DNA of 64,000 nt from Paenibacillus marchantiophytorum (GCF_014640555.1 NZ_BMHE01000022.1:43092-107091), one strand, 5' to 3'; shown: positions 52,276 through 61,988, numbered from the stretch's first letter. The notes: a model not told the origin generated them from the sequence alone. Made by a program: numbers and translations.

Positions 52276-53451
52276 TCAAGCTCTCTTTTTCCGCGTAACG
52301 ACATCGAAAATAACAGCAATGGCCAGCACCGCGCCACGGATCATATACTGGTACGAGATGCCGATCCCAAGTAAATTCATCCCGCTGGATAACGACGCCA
52401 TGACGATCGCTCCGATAATCGAGCCTGTCACTTTACCGACGCCGCCTGCGGCTGAAACCCCACCCACATAGGCTGCTGCAATGGCATCTAGTTCAAATAA
52501 AGTGCCTGCTGTCGTCGTAGCCGATTGCAACCTGGCTGTGAACAGAATCCCCGATAAGGCCGAAAGCATCCCCATCGAACCAAACACGATGTACGTAATC
52601 TTCTTCACACTGATCCCGCTTAAATTCGCTGCTTCTGGATTGCTGCCTACGGCATAAATATGTCGTCCTAATACCGTCGAACTGGTCAGAAAATGGTACA
52701 CAACCACGACCAGCAATACAACAATTACCGTCCATGAAAATCCATTGTATCCAGCGAGAATCCAAGTGATATACGCAATAATTGCCGAAACAAAAATTAA
52801 TTTGACCGCAAAAATAGGTTTGGAAATGACCTCAAATTGATACTTGAGCTTACTGCTGCGCTTGGATAATTCGCTGTACAAATAAATGACAATGATCACT
52901 GCACCCACGATGAGCGAAAGCAAATTTAATCCATTCACTTTGGCGATAGCTGGAATAAATCCGTTGCCGATTGCATTGAAATGATCATCTTTAATAATAA
53001 TCGTACCCGTTTTTTCCGTTACACGCAGCAAAGCGCCTCTGAATATCAGCATCCCTGCCAAGGAAGCAACAAAGGACGGAATCCCGAATTGAGCAACCAA
53101 TAAGCCATTGAATAAACCAACAACAATACCGAGAACGAGAATAATCGGTATCGTCCAATAAAACGGAACTCCTGCCTGTGTCAGTAGGACAGCAGTAATC
53201 GCTCCTAGAAATCCGGCTGCAAAGCCAACGGATAAATCAATATGGCGAATGACAATAACAAGCGTCATCCCTACTGCCAGTACAGCAATATAGCCTGTAG
53301 CATCAATTAAATTGCTGATGTTGCGTGATGACATGAATAATCCATCCGTCATAATGGAGAAGGTTGCCATAATAATAAATAAGGCTATATACATCCCATA
53401 ATCCCGAATATTATGTTTGATCAAAGATTTCGCTTCCTGATAAAATGGCAC
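52276..53451 (-). CDS. gguB: Monosaccharide ABC transporter permease (GguB/XylH type)
   Basis: 391 residues, about ten transmembrane helices, of the BPD_transp_2 family. MTLVIVIRHIDLSVGFAAGF is the family signature for ribose/xylose-type importers; VGSNPEAANLSGISVKKI and AAYVGGVSAAGGVGKVTGSI follow. Starts 11 bases after the ATPase gene. It forms the membrane channel for the sugar delivered by the ChvE- and XylF-like proteins. It could equally be named xylH. Confidence 0.85.
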   Translation of the reverse strand: MPFYQEAKSLIKHNIRDYGMYIALFIIMATFSIMTDGLFMSSRNISNLIDATGYIAVLAVGMTLVIVIRHIDLSVGFAAGFLGAITAVLLTQAGVPFYWTIPIILVLGIVVGLFNGLLVAQFGIPSFVASLAGMLIFRGALLRVTEKTGTIIIKDDHFNAIGNGFIPAIAKVNGLNLLSLIVGAVIIVIYLYSELSKRSSKLKYQFEVISKPIFAVKLIFVSAIIAYITWILAGYNGFSWTVIVVLLVVVVYHFLTSSTVLGRHIYAVGSNPEAANLSGISVKKITYIVFGSMGMLSALSGILFTARLQSATTTAGTLFELDAIAAAYVGGVSAAGGVGKVTGSIIGAIVMASLSSGMNLLGIGISYQYMIRGAVLAIAVIFDVVTRKKRA

Positions 53452-53462
53452 GGGTCTTCCTC

Positions 53463-54983
53463 CTAATGCGTAGCAAGCTTCATTATGGTTTCTTGATCAG
53501 CTTCTTCAATCGACAGCTCGCCTGTTATTTTCCCTTCGGCCATGACATAGACACGATCACTCATTCCTAATACTTCCGTCAACTCCGACGAAATCATGAT
53601 GATGCTCATGCCTTCGCTAATCAGCTTATTCATTATCGTATATATTTCAAATTTAGCACCGACGTCAATTCCACGTGTAGGTTCATCCAGAATAAGCAAG
53701 CTAGGATTGACAAATAACCATTTACCCAGCGACACTTTTTGCTGATTCCCTCCGCTCAAATGACCAACGGTTTGTTCGATCGAAGACGCTTTTACATTCA
53801 AAGATTGTTTATAATGATTAGCGATTTTCACTTCTTCATTATTGTTAATAACACCCTGTGAAGAAATTGCGTTCAAATTAGCTACAGACATGTTTTGCTT
53901 AATATCCTGAATTAAAAATAAGCCGTCCCCTTTGCGATCCTCTGTCACATAGGCGATCCCGGAATCGATAGCATCCCTTGGATGTTTGAACACTTTTTTC
54001 ACACCGTCTTGGTAAAGATCCCCTTGCAGCTTATATGCTTTGGGGTTGCCAAAAATACTTTGTGCCAGTTCAGTCCGACCCGAACCCATTAACCCTGCAA
54101 TACCTACAATCTCACCTTTGTTAACGTGCATGTGAACGTCTTTCACAACTTCTCTGCCCAGCTGAACATCATAGGCGGTCCAATTATGAATAGTGAGAAG
54201 GGGAGCGCCAATCTGTTTATTTAATCTTTTCGGATAGATATCCTCGATTTCACGGCCGACCATGTGTTTGATAATTACACTTTCGGAAATTTCCCCTTTG
54301 GAAGCGTCCAAGGTACATATCGTCTGACCATCACGCAGAACGGTCACTTTATCCGCAATGGCTATAACCTCTTTCAACTTGTGAGAAATCATAATGCTAG
54401 TAATCCCTTGATGCTTGAGCTCTCTCAAAAGTTCCAGCAAGTTTTCACTCTCGGTTTCATTCAGCGCTGCGGTTGGCTCATCCAGGATGAGCAGTTTGAC
54501 TTTCTTGCTTAAAGCCTTGGCGATTTCAATTAGCTGTTGTTTGCCAACGCCCAAATCTTTGACCAGCACTTCAGGACTAACAGTAAGCTTCACTTTCCTC
54601 AGCATGTCTTTGGATTGAAGAATCGTTTGATTCCAGTCCACCAACAGGCCTTTCCTCACTTCATTCCCGGCATAAATATTTTCATACACAGTAAGATCGG
54701 GAAATAGGGCTAACTCCTGATAAATGATAGCAATGCCTGCCTGAACACTGTCACTGATCCTGGAGAACTGCTGCACATTGCCCTCAAAGACGATATCCCC
54801 CGAATAAGTGCCATGCGGATAGACGCCGCTCAGCACTTTCATCAACGTCGATTTTCCCGCGCCATTTTCGCCGATCAAGCAGTGAATTTCACCGGTACTC
54901 ACCTTAAAATCAACATGCGAAAGTGCTTTGACACCTGTGAATTCTTTGGAAATCTGCTTCATTTCTAATATCCATTCACTCAT
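53463..54983 (-). CDS. gguA: Monosaccharide ABC transporter ATPase (GguA/XylG type)
   Basis: 506 residues with two fused ATPase domains, the hallmark of ribose/xylose-class importers. First domain: Walker A GENGAGKSTLMKVL, signature LGVGKQQLIEIAKAL, Walker B LLILDEPTAALNETES. Second domain: GLMGSGRTELAQSIFG in place of a standard Walker A, signature LSGGNQQKVSLGKWL, Walker B LLILDEPTRGIDVG. The ATG at 54983 follows GGGTGAT; the earlier ATG at 55052 has no ribosome site and would overlap an intercistronic hairpin. It powers uptake with gguB and the binding proteins. Confidence 0.88.
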   Translation of the reverse strand: MSEWILEMKQISKEFTGVKALSHVDFKVSTGEIHCLIGENGAGKSTLMKVLSGVYPHGTYSGDIVFEGNVQQFSRISDSVQAGIAIIYQELALFPDLTVYENIYAGNEVRKGLLVDWNQTILQSKDMLRKVKLTVSPEVLVKDLGVGKQQLIEIAKALSKKVKLLILDEPTAALNETESENLLELLRELKHQGITSIMISHKLKEVIAIADKVTVLRDGQTICTLDASKGEISESVIIKHMVGREIEDIYPKRLNKQIGAPLLTIHNWTAYDVQLGREVVKDVHMHVNKGEIVGIAGLMGSGRTELAQSIFGNPKAYKLQGDLYQDGVKKVFKHPRDAIDSGIAYVTEDRKGDGLFLIQDIKQNMSVANLNAISSQGVINNNEEVKIANHYKQSLNVKASSIEQTVGHLSGGNQQKVSLGKWLFVNPSLLILDEPTRGIDVGAKFEIYTIMNKLISEGMSIIMISSELTEVLGMSDRVYVMAEGKITGELSIEEADQETIMKLATH

Positions 54984-55030
54984 AATCACCCAACGCCCCT
55001 TAACAAAAAACAACGCATGAAATAGAGGAA

Positions 55031-55054
55031 TAGTGATAGACGTGTCTATCACTA
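55031..55054. other. Intercistronic hairpin between chvE and gguA
   Basis: TAGTGATAGAC / GTCTATCACTA, two perfect 11-bp arms around GT, 27 bases after the binding protein stop. No U-run, so an mRNA-stabilising or partial-termination hairpin, often seen after binding-protein genes to keep their level above that of the permease. Confidence 0.7.
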
Positions 55055-55080
55055 TCCGTCCAACCTATGTTTGTTTGTGA

Positions 55081-56178
55081 TTATAGACCTTTGAAATCAC
55101 TGGCTTGGTAGTAACCGGAATCAATAAGTGCAGATTTAACATTGCTTTTCTCAACAACAATAACATTCGTTTGTTTCGCTTTTACATCAATCTTACCGTT
55201 CTTGTAGGAGCCCGTCGTTTCTGGTGTTTTACCATCCAGGATGGAAACCGCCATGCCCATTGCATCTTTCACTAGCGTACGAACATCTTTGAAAACCGTC
55301 ATCGATTGTTTGCTGTCAATAATGTATTGAATGGAAGCTTTCTCCGCATCTTGACCTGTCACGAAGAAACTCGTGATCGCTTTATCTGTTGCGAATACAT
55401 CCGCAATGGAACGAGCTGTGCCGTCATTTGGCGCCAAAATCGCGACATCGCCTTTCTTATCCGCAGAAGCTGCAGTCAAATGGGTTTGAGCTTTGTTCTT
55501 TGCTTCGTTAGCATCCCAGTTCGTGGTCACCTGACCAATGATTTTGCTTAATTGATCACGGCTGAGTTCAGCGGTAGCTTGCAGGCTTACAGCTTCACTG
55601 GAGTTCGCAACTTTGAACGTGCCGTCAGCAATTTTGGGCTGAAGCACTGACCAAGCGCCTTGGAAGAACAAGAATGCGTTGTTATCAGAGGCTGCACCAG
55701 CATACAAGTACAAAGGTTGGCCTTTGCCTTTGGCATGATCCACCAAATATTTAGCTTGTGCTTTACCTACAGCGACGCTGTCGAATGTGACATAGTAGTT
55801 AACGGCATCCGTATTTGTAATCAAGCGGTCATAAGAAATGACCTTGATGCCGGCTTTTTTGGCTGCTTCAACAGAAGCTGCAGCTGCGTCACCGTCTTGT
55901 GGACAAATAATGAGAACTTTAATTCCTTTGGCAATCAAAGCATCCACGTTTTCCTTTTCTTTCGCGGAAGAACCTTGGCTGAACAAAATTTCAGTCGTAT
56001 ATTTCGTACCGTTTAACGCATCTTTGAATCTTTGCTCATCCTGAACCCATCTAGGTTCATCCTTCGTTGGCAAAACAATACCTACGCTCACTTTGCTGCT
56101 CGACCCGCACGCTGCTGCTACAATGGTAAACAACATGATGACTACCAGTAGAGAAATCGCTTTCAAACTGCTTTTCAT
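55081..56178 (-). CDS. chvE: Sugar-binding lipoprotein (ChvE-like)
   Basis: 365 residues from the ATG at 56178 (AGGGG 8 bases upstream). Lipobox VAAAC (Cys24). VGIVLPTKDEPRWVQD and GIKVISYDRLITNTDAVNYYVTFD are the hallmark strands of the ChvE/multiple-monosaccharide binding proteins. It binds aldoses at the cell surface for the GguA/GguB pair. A second binding protein (XylF type) is encoded just upstream, so the transporter may serve two sugars. Confidence 0.85.
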   Translation of the reverse strand: MKSSLKAISLLVVIMLFTIVAAACGSSSKVSVGIVLPTKDEPRWVQDEQRFKDALNGTKYTTEILFSQGSSAKEKENVDALIAKGIKVLIICPQDGDAAAASVEAAKKAGIKVISYDRLITNTDAVNYYVTFDSVAVGKAQAKYLVDHAKGKGQPLYLYAGAASDNNAFLFFQGAWSVLQPKIADGTFKVANSSEAVSLQATAELSRDQLSKIIGQVTTNWDANEAKNKAQTHLTAASADKKGDVAILAPNDGTARSIADVFATDKAITSFFVTGQDAEKASIQYIIDSKQSMTVFKDVRTLVKDAMGMAVSILDGKTPETTGSYKNGKIDVKAKQTNVIVVEKSNVKSALIDSGYYQASDFKGL

Positions 56179-56297
56179 TCGGATACCCCTCTCATTTGTT
56201 TTGGCTTCACGCCAATTACATGATGAGTATATCACCCGAAATCACCTTTGATTGCGTCTAATAATAGCACTTTCATTCACAATGCTAGATTATTTTG

Positions 56298-57365
56298 TCA
56301 TTTGATAATTTCTGACTTCACGTTCTTATAAACCTCGGCTTTCTTGTGAAAGCCGTCAGCAATAATCGTGTCATCGATATTAAATTTATCAACGGCAATC
56401 GGTTCAAGCAGGATCGAGGGCACATCCATTTTCTTATTGTTGACTTTTCTATCTGCCTGAATGATTTCTCCCCTAGCCATACGTACCGCAAGTTCTGCCG
56501 CTTTTTCAGCTAATTTGGCTATCGGTTTATAAACCGTCATTGTTTGAGTCCCTTCAACGATGCGCTGGGCAGCAGCCAGTTCTGCGTCCTGCCCGGACAC
56601 AGGGATTATGCCTGCCAGATGCTCGGCGGCTAACGCTTGAATAACCCCGCCAGCGGTCGCATCATTGGCCGCTACAACCGCATCAATCTGGTTTCGGTTC
56701 GCTCGAAGTGCGGTCTCCATATTCGCCAGAGCATTCGCAGGTTTCCATTCCTTCGTTGATTGATCAAACACGATATGAATATCGCCTTTCTCAATAAGCG
56801 GCTTTAGAATAGCCATTTGGCCATTTTTGAACATATGAGCATTATTATCTGTATCTGCGCCTTCGATCAGCACATAGTTTCCTTTCGGAGCCTTGGCAAC
56901 AATCGCCTTCGCTTGCAGTTCCCCCGCCTTCTCATTATCAAAAGAGACATAGAGATCAACATCCGAATTGACGATTAAACGATCGTAAGACATCACTTTG
57001 ATCCCTGCTTTATGCGCTTTATCCACAATAGCCGCCGAAACTTCCGCATTATGTGGAACGACCACCAGAACGTCGACTCCCTGTGAGATCATGTTCTCGG
57101 CCTGGGCTATTTGCTTCGCATCATCTCCATTCGCAGCTTGCACTTCAATTTCCGCGCCAAGCCTTTCTACAGCTACTTTAAACAAATCTCTATCTTTTAG
57201 CCATCGCTCTTCAAGAAGCGTATCAATCGATAAGCCGACCACTACTTTTTTGTTTTTCAAATCCTTTACAGTGGATATAACCTTTGCTTCGGAAGTCTCC
57301 TTGCCGTTTTCGCCGGATGACGGGTTGTCTTGGAAAATCGAACATGCCGATAGCGAGAATGCCAA
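56298..57365 (-). CDS. xylF: D-xylose-binding lipoprotein XylF-like, start codon unusual
   Basis: 355 residues if begun at TTG 57365. VVGLSIDTLLEERWLKDRDLF, GIKVMSYDRLIVNSDVDLYVSFDNE and VSGQDAELAAAQRIV match D-xylose-binding proteins. Beginning at 57365 leaves only seven residues before the lipobox Cys, too short for a signal peptide. The same frame is open upstream and encodes ITRWKWRGLLSLVGLLAFSL, a full lipoprotein signal, preceded by AAGGAGAGG. The codons in the right place are CTG (57413), ATT (57416) and ATA (57410), so translation probably starts at a rare codon. It follows the response regulator stop (57434) closely. Confidence 0.8.
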   Translation of the reverse strand: MAFSLSACSIFQDNPSSGENGKETSEAKVISTVKDLKNKKVVVGLSIDTLLEERWLKDRDLFKVAVERLGAEIEVQAANGDDAKQIAQAENMISQGVDVLVVVPHNAEVSAAIVDKAHKAGIKVMSYDRLIVNSDVDLYVSFDNEKAGELQAKAIVAKAPKGNYVLIEGADTDNNAHMFKNGQMAILKPLIEKGDIHIVFDQSTKEWKPANALANMETALRANRNQIDAVVAANDATAGGVIQALAAEHLAGIIPVSGQDAELAAAQRIVEGTQTMTVYKPIAKLAEKAAELAVRMARGEIIQADRKVNNKKMDVPSILLEPIAVDKFNIDDTIIADGFHKKAEVYKNVKSEIIK

Positions 57366-57433
57366 TAAGCCAACTAAACTAAGGAGTCCACGCCATTTCC
57401 ACCTGGTTATCAGAATAAACCTCTCCTTCGCAG

Positions 57434-58972
57434 CTAGATCTGCTTTTTCTTCGTAGGTCTAAGCAGCAGTTTGCGATACTCTGTCGGAGAGCAGCCAACA
57501 AGCTTCTTGAATACTCGGCTAAAATAATTGGGATCGTTGTACCCAACTTCAAATGTGATCTCCTTCAGACTTTTATCGGACTCTTGCATGAGCTGTTTGG
57601 CCGTGTCAATGCGATATTCAGTAAGAAAGTCAATATAATTCATGCCATAATGCTCTTTGAACAACTTGCTGACATAGAAAGGGTTACGATTCACAGCAGC
57701 TGCAATTCTTTCCAGGGAAAGATCCTCATGGGCATGTTGTTGGATAAATTGTTTGATAGTTACGAGCATATCGGACTCTACTTGCTCAACTTGAAATAAA
57801 CCGTTTAACAAGATGCGGGTCTCCGCTTTCAACTGCCTATAGTTGGATGCATAATAAGGAAAATAGGGCTTGCCTACCTCAATTCCCATTTCCTGCAGCA
57901 TTTTAGTCACAATGATCAATACTTCGAAAATGCGCTGCTGCGCCATTCCGACCTGTTGGCCGCTCCCTTCGAAGACATCCATGATGATAGCTAGTTGATC
58001 ACTGGCCAATTCCCAGTTGCCGCGTCGTACTTCTTCAAGTACGTTCTTCTCCATCTCAAGGGCCCGGCTGCCGATATCCAGTTTGTCCTGTGGAGGCAAA
58101 TCTTCGTACAAACAATAGCGGGAAGGCCAGGACGTATCGAGAGAAGCATGCAGCGCTTCCTGATAAGAACGGCGCATATCCCTTAAATTCTGGCAAACCC
58201 CGCCAATCCCGATGAACAAGCTAGATGTTGCGCTCTTATGAAATGCTTGAATTAATTTCCTTGCTATCCCAACGGCTTGTGCGCGGTAGGTCATTGCTCC
58301 ATCCAGAAAAACAATGAGCTGAACTTGTTTGCCAGACATTTTACTAACCCAGCACGGGATCGTGAATTCCTGCAGTTTTTGGATGAAATGTGCGTACAGC
58401 TCTGGTGATGATAAAAGCACATTCATAACGAATCCATCCCGCACACTGGGGAGATCCAACAGAACGATCATTTCGTTCACATCGGAGTAATGGACATAAT
58501 CAAATAATAATTGCTCCACAATGTCTGCTTCCACCATCGGCATCATCATTTGCAATCGCTGCTTATCCATACTTCTGTCTGCATGCTCAATCCTGGCATT
58601 CTTAATCTCAGTGGCTACTCTCCCTATCGTTTCAAGGACAACCGAAATTCGGCTAGGTTTAAGCAGATAATCATACACGCCCAGTTTTATCGCCTGCTGG
58701 GCAAACTCAAATGTATCGAACGCTGTCACAATGATAAATGCAATCCCACGGTGATCTTCCTTTATTTTCTCAATGGCTTCAAGCCCGTTCATGCCTGGCA
58801 TTTTAATATCCATCGTAATCAAATCCGGCTGAAGCCTCTCTGCTGCTGCTATCGCTTCTCTCCCGTTGGATGCCTGACCCACTACCTCGATATCGAGTGA
58901 ACCCTCCTCAATGATTTGTTGCAGCGCGATGCGTTCGATTGGTTCATCATCCACGATCAACAGACGAATCAT
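57434..58972 (-). CDS. YesN-type response regulator of the xylose-type sensing system
   Basis: 512 residues from the ATG at 58972 (AAGGGGG 9 bases upstream). Receiver LLIVDDEPIERIALQQI with Asp55 in LITMDIKMPG and Lys in YDYLLKPSR; C-terminal AraC domain with IAAAVNRNPFYVSKLFKEHYG and VGYNDPNYFSRVFKKLVGCSP. It overlaps the kinase gene by 4 bases (ATGA). Expected to activate the downstream xylF-chvE-gguA-gguB genes on xylose sensing, as described for the Clostridium XylFII-LytS-YesN system. Confidence 0.9.
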   Translation of the reverse strand: MIRLLIVDDEPIERIALQQIIEEGSLDIEVVGQASNGREAIAAAERLQPDLITMDIKMPGMNGLEAIEKIKEDHRGIAFIIVTAFDTFEFAQQAIKLGVYDYLLKPSRISVVLETIGRVATEIKNARIEHADRSMDKQRLQMMMPMVEADIVEQLLFDYVHYSDVNEMIVLLDLPSVRDGFVMNVLLSSPELYAHFIQKLQEFTIPCWVSKMSGKQVQLIVFLDGAMTYRAQAVGIARKLIQAFHKSATSSLFIGIGGVCQNLRDMRRSYQEALHASLDTSWPSRYCLYEDLPPQDKLDIGSRALEMEKNVLEEVRRGNWELASDQLAIIMDVFEGSGQQVGMAQQRIFEVLIIVTKMLQEMGIEVGKPYFPYYASNYRQLKAETRILLNGLFQVEQVESDMLVTIKQFIQQHAHEDLSLERIAAAVNRNPFYVSKLFKEHYGMNYIDFLTEYRIDTAKQLMQESDKSLKEITFEVGYNDPNYFSRVFKKLVGCSPTEYRKLLLRPTKKKQI

Positions 58973-60408
58973 ATGCTTTGCCCCCTTGGCAGCCTTAATG
59001 TGATGCACGTCCCTATACCAATCTGGGATTCAATATCAATAATATCCTCTACACCATAAAATAATTGCAGCCGGTGGATAACATTCCAGATGCCAATTCC
59101 AGTTGAATGCCCTTTGTAATTCGCATTTTCCGGCTGTGTTAACAGCCGCTTCAATTGCTCAGGCTCCATGCCTTGCCCCGTATCTTGGATTTGCACAATG
59201 ACCCAATCCCCTTGAGCCTTCACGCGAAAAGTCAACGTCCCGCCTTCTTCTGCCGGTTCGATCGCATAAATAAAAGCATTTTCTGCAAGTGGTTGCAAAA
59301 TAAGAATAGGCAGCTCTATGTAAAGGGCTTGATCGTCAATTTCCTTCACGACACGCAACCGATCTCCGAATCGCGCTTTTTGAATCGTCAAGTATTCATC
59401 CAGAACCTCCAGCTCATCCTTTAACGATACCTTGCTGTCTAATTGTCGAAGATTGTATCTAAGCATGCCAGCTACCGAGCTAATTAACTCGCTTGTCTTC
59501 CCTGCACCTGCCAAATAGGCCTCCTTTGACAGCATGTTTAACGTATTAAAAAGAAAATGAGGATTAATCTGACTTTGCAAGCTCTTCAGCTCGCTTTCTT
59601 TCAGCATCAGCTTGTGCTTATGAAGGTCATATTCCAATTGGGCTTTACTCTGAATATCATCGATTAGAGTGCCAATTTTCAACCTCATACTATCTAACGT
59701 TTTTGCCAAAAAGGTCATTTCATCATTGTTATTAATCACAATAGGATTCTTGAAATTCCCTCGCGATAATTCACGAGCAGCCTGTGTCAATCTTAACAAG
59801 GGCTGCGTCACACTGTTAACAAATCGATAAGAAAACAACAGCAGCAGCAAGGATACCAAAGCTAATGTCCAAAAACCCATTTTTATAATATCATCACTGC
59901 GTTTAATTATGTTGCGATAGAAAGCATCATAGGTGTTCTGTTCGCCGCTGATCAAGGTTAAAGTCGCATCCGAAATATATTTGGAAATATGGGTTGCTTC
60001 ATCAAATGCTTTGGCTGCGTTCTCCTCATCATTATCCTTTTGAAATCGCACCGCCAGATCCATCGCTTCCGACTGACTTTCGAGCATATGCTGAAGATTA
60101 TCGAGCGGCAATCTATTGCTTAAGTTGCGCAGCCAATTTAAATCTGACTTTGTCCTAAGCAGAGCTTTGTTTGCACTGTCGTATTGGTTCAGGCTTTCAA
60201 GTGTAGGAGACATACGAACTTTATTCAAGGAGGTCAAAGATTGCTGACTTAACTGCGAGGCTTGGTTCATCTGCATATAGCGCTGTAAAATTTCGTTGTA
60301 TTTTTCCACGGTTCGTTGGTTGTAAATGCTCATAGAGAGCCAAATAATCGCCATAATGATCCAAATCAGGATCGACAGCATCATCATTTTACTGCGTATG
60401 GTTTTCAA
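58969..60408 (-). CDS. LytS/YesM-type sensor histidine kinase
   Basis: 479 residues from a TTG at 60408, with AGGAG 7 bases upstream inside the previous gene's end. Two transmembrane segments (about 8-28 and 178-198) enclose a helical extracellular domain of about 150 residues, followed by HAMP (ARELSRGNFKNP) and the kinase: QINPHFLFNTLNMLSKE, LQPLAENAFIYAIEP and DTGQGM, then GIGIWNVIHRL. It has no own sugar pocket; in the Clostridium xylose system the kinase pairs with the membrane-bound binding protein XylFII, encoded here directly upstream with a 20-base overlap. Confidence 0.88.
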   Translation of the reverse strand: MKTIRSKMMMLSILIWIIMAIIWLSMSIYNQRTVEKYNEILQRYMQMNQASQLSQQSLTSLNKVRMSPTLESLNQYDSANKALLRTKSDLNWLRNLSNRLPLDNLQHMLESQSEAMDLAVRFQKDNDEENAAKAFDEATHISKYISDATLTLISGEQNTYDAFYRNIIKRSDDIIKMGFWTLALVSLLLLLFSYRFVNSVTQPLLRLTQAARELSRGNFKNPIVINNNDEMTFLAKTLDSMRLKIGTLIDDIQSKAQLEYDLHKHKLMLKESELKSLQSQINPHFLFNTLNMLSKEAYLAGAGKTSELISSVAGMLRYNLRQLDSKVSLKDELEVLDEYLTIQKARFGDRLRVVKEIDDQALYIELPILILQPLAENAFIYAIEPAEEGGTLTFRVKAQGDWVIVQIQDTGQGMEPEQLKRLLTQPENANYKGHSTGIGIWNVIHRLQLFYGVEDIIDIESQIGIGTCITLRLPRGQSI

Positions 60409-61387
60409 GGGCTGACTCCTTTTCACTGGCGGATGTAACCACACTGATCTTCGTGAAATAACTGCTATTCAGAGGAAGTTTAGCAGCATCCAGCCATCGT
60501 CTCATCAGATTGACACTTAAACTCCCCATTTCTTCATAGTGTTGAGAAAGCCCTGCCTGAATTTGGCCATTCCTGAGCAGCAACCTCGTTTGCGGAGAAT
60601 CATCAAAAAGAAAGATTTGATATTGTTTAGTCTGAGAACGCGCATGCGCCGCTTGCACTATACTGTTTCCAGATTCTGTGGGCAATCCAATAAAGGCACT
60701 GACCTTGGGATAATGATTTAAGATATCGTACGTTTGCATATTAGGCTGTGTAATTTCATGGTCATCAGCGGCAAATACCATCTGAATTCCGTCATATTTG
60801 CTAAATACTTCACCCAAACCCTTCAATCGCATATCATCCATAGTTGGCGTTGTCATATTACGGATCACCCCGACTATTCCCTGGCCTTTCAGTTCGGCAG
60901 CGATATGTTCTCCTATCAGAATGCCTTCTTGATAATGGTCTGAACCAATATACGTTTTGCGCAGGCTGCTTGGCGCATCGGAATTAATCGTAATCACCGG
61001 AATCCCCTTGGCCGTCGCTTTCTTCACCATGCGATCGAACTCCGGATGATCCAAGCCTTCAACGATAATCCCACTCACTTTGGAAGCGATTGCAATATCA
61101 AGCTGCTTGATTAACTCTTCAACATTAGATCGATAGACGCCCCAAAAATCAATCAACATTAGATTCGTTTCAGCCGCATCACGCGCACCTTTTTGAATGT
61201 CATTCATCATGAAACTGCCCTGCTCTTGCGAAATAATAACGATGCGGTCCGAGTGTTCGTAAGGCAATGGTTTTACCGCTGACATCATGCCCGATTCGCT
61301 TTGCAAAATCATTAGCAAATAATACAGAGAATAGGCCAGCGTAAAGCAACTGCTGAGAATGATGGCAATAACGATCAATTTTTTCAT
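60389..61387 (-). CDS. Membrane-anchored sugar-binding sensor protein (XylFII-like)
   Basis: 332 residues. One N-terminal transmembrane helix (about 3-27) and no lipobox, so it stays anchored as a sensor, not a transport binding protein. The rest is a periplasmic-binding-protein fold of the LacI/ribose type (IVIISQEQGSFMMNDIQKGARDAA, GIIVEGLDHPEFDRMVKKA, TYIGSDHYQEGILIG). First gene of the seven-gene operon; the following kinase and regulator overlap it in sequence. It should bind a monosaccharide and switch on the kinase. Ribosome site TGGAG. Confidence 0.85.
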   Translation of the reverse strand: MKKLIVIAIILSSCFTLAYSLYYLLMILQSESGMMSAVKPLPYEHSDRIVIISQEQGSFMMNDIQKGARDAAETNLMLIDFWGVYRSNVEELIKQLDIAIASKVSGIIVEGLDHPEFDRMVKKATAKGIPVITINSDAPSSLRKTYIGSDHYQEGILIGEHIAAELKGQGIVGVIRNMTTPTMDDMRLKGLGEVFSKYDGIQMVFAADDHEITQPNMQTYDILNHYPKVSAFIGLPTESGNSIVQAAHARSQTKQYQIFLFDDSPQTRLLLRNGQIQAGLSQHYEEMGSLSVNLMRRWLDAAKLPLNSSYFTKISVVTSASEKESALENHTQ

Positions 61388-61428
61388 ACGTTCTCCACGT
61401 TAAATGACATGACTACTATTTAGTATAT

Positions 61429-61450
61429 ACCTAAAACAAATCAATTAGGT
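61429..61450. promoter_or_regulatory. Inverted repeat upstream of sensor operon
   Basis: ACCTAA / TTAGGT arms separated by 10 bases, about 42-63 bases upstream of the sensor start. Could be an operator for the operon; no matching second copy was noticed. Confidence 0.35.
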
Positions 61451-61616
61451 GTTACATAATCTATGACTTTTAGTTGAATTTTTCTATATGTACGCGTTCA
61501 GACAACATTCCCAGCCAACAAACTTAAAAAAAATATAAAAATCAGGCGTTTGTCCAAGCGAGCAGGTTGCTGCCTGCATTAAATAGTTTAGAAACTAACA
61601 ATAGGAGGTATTTGCA

Positions 61617-61988
61617 ATGGCTTGTAATTCTACTTCAACCGCATTGACTTGTTGCTCCGATAAAAATTACGTCCAAGATAAGGTTTGTACACCTTGGAGC
61701 GGTACCGTTGTTGCTGCAGATGTACTCATCGTCGCCTTCACCAATAACTTGAATCAGAATATTGTGGGAACCGGATATTTGCAGTACGACGTAGGACCCG
61801 CAAATATTACACTTGATTTCCTGGATAGTGCGGGTAATCCGATCAATGCCACCCTTACTCTTGCACCTGGCACTAGTCTCGCTTTTACTTACCGCAGATT
61901 CAGTGTTATTCAAATCACACTCCCGGCAGCAACTGCTGGCACATATCAAGGAGAGTTCTGTATTACAACTCGTTACCCAATCCAATAA
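61617..61988 (+). CDS. Endospore appendage subunit, Ena/DUF3992 (first paralogue)
   Basis: 123 residues. TCCSDKNYVQDKVCTPW is the N-terminal connector of S-type endospore appendage pilins with its paired Cys; the jellyroll core ends GEFCITTRY with a Cys near the C-terminus. In Bacillus cereus Ena1 fibres these cysteines cross-link neighbouring subunits through disulfides. AGGAGG precedes the ATG. Together with the second paralogue 27 bases downstream it forms a two-gene operon. No signal peptide, as expected for a protein assembled in the mother cell. Confidence 0.88.
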   Translation: MACNSTSTALTCCSDKNYVQDKVCTPWSGTVVAADVLIVAFTNNLNQNIVGTGYLQYDVGPANITLDFLDSAGNPINATLTLAPGTSLAFTYRRFSVIQITLPAATAGTYQGEFCITTRYPIQ

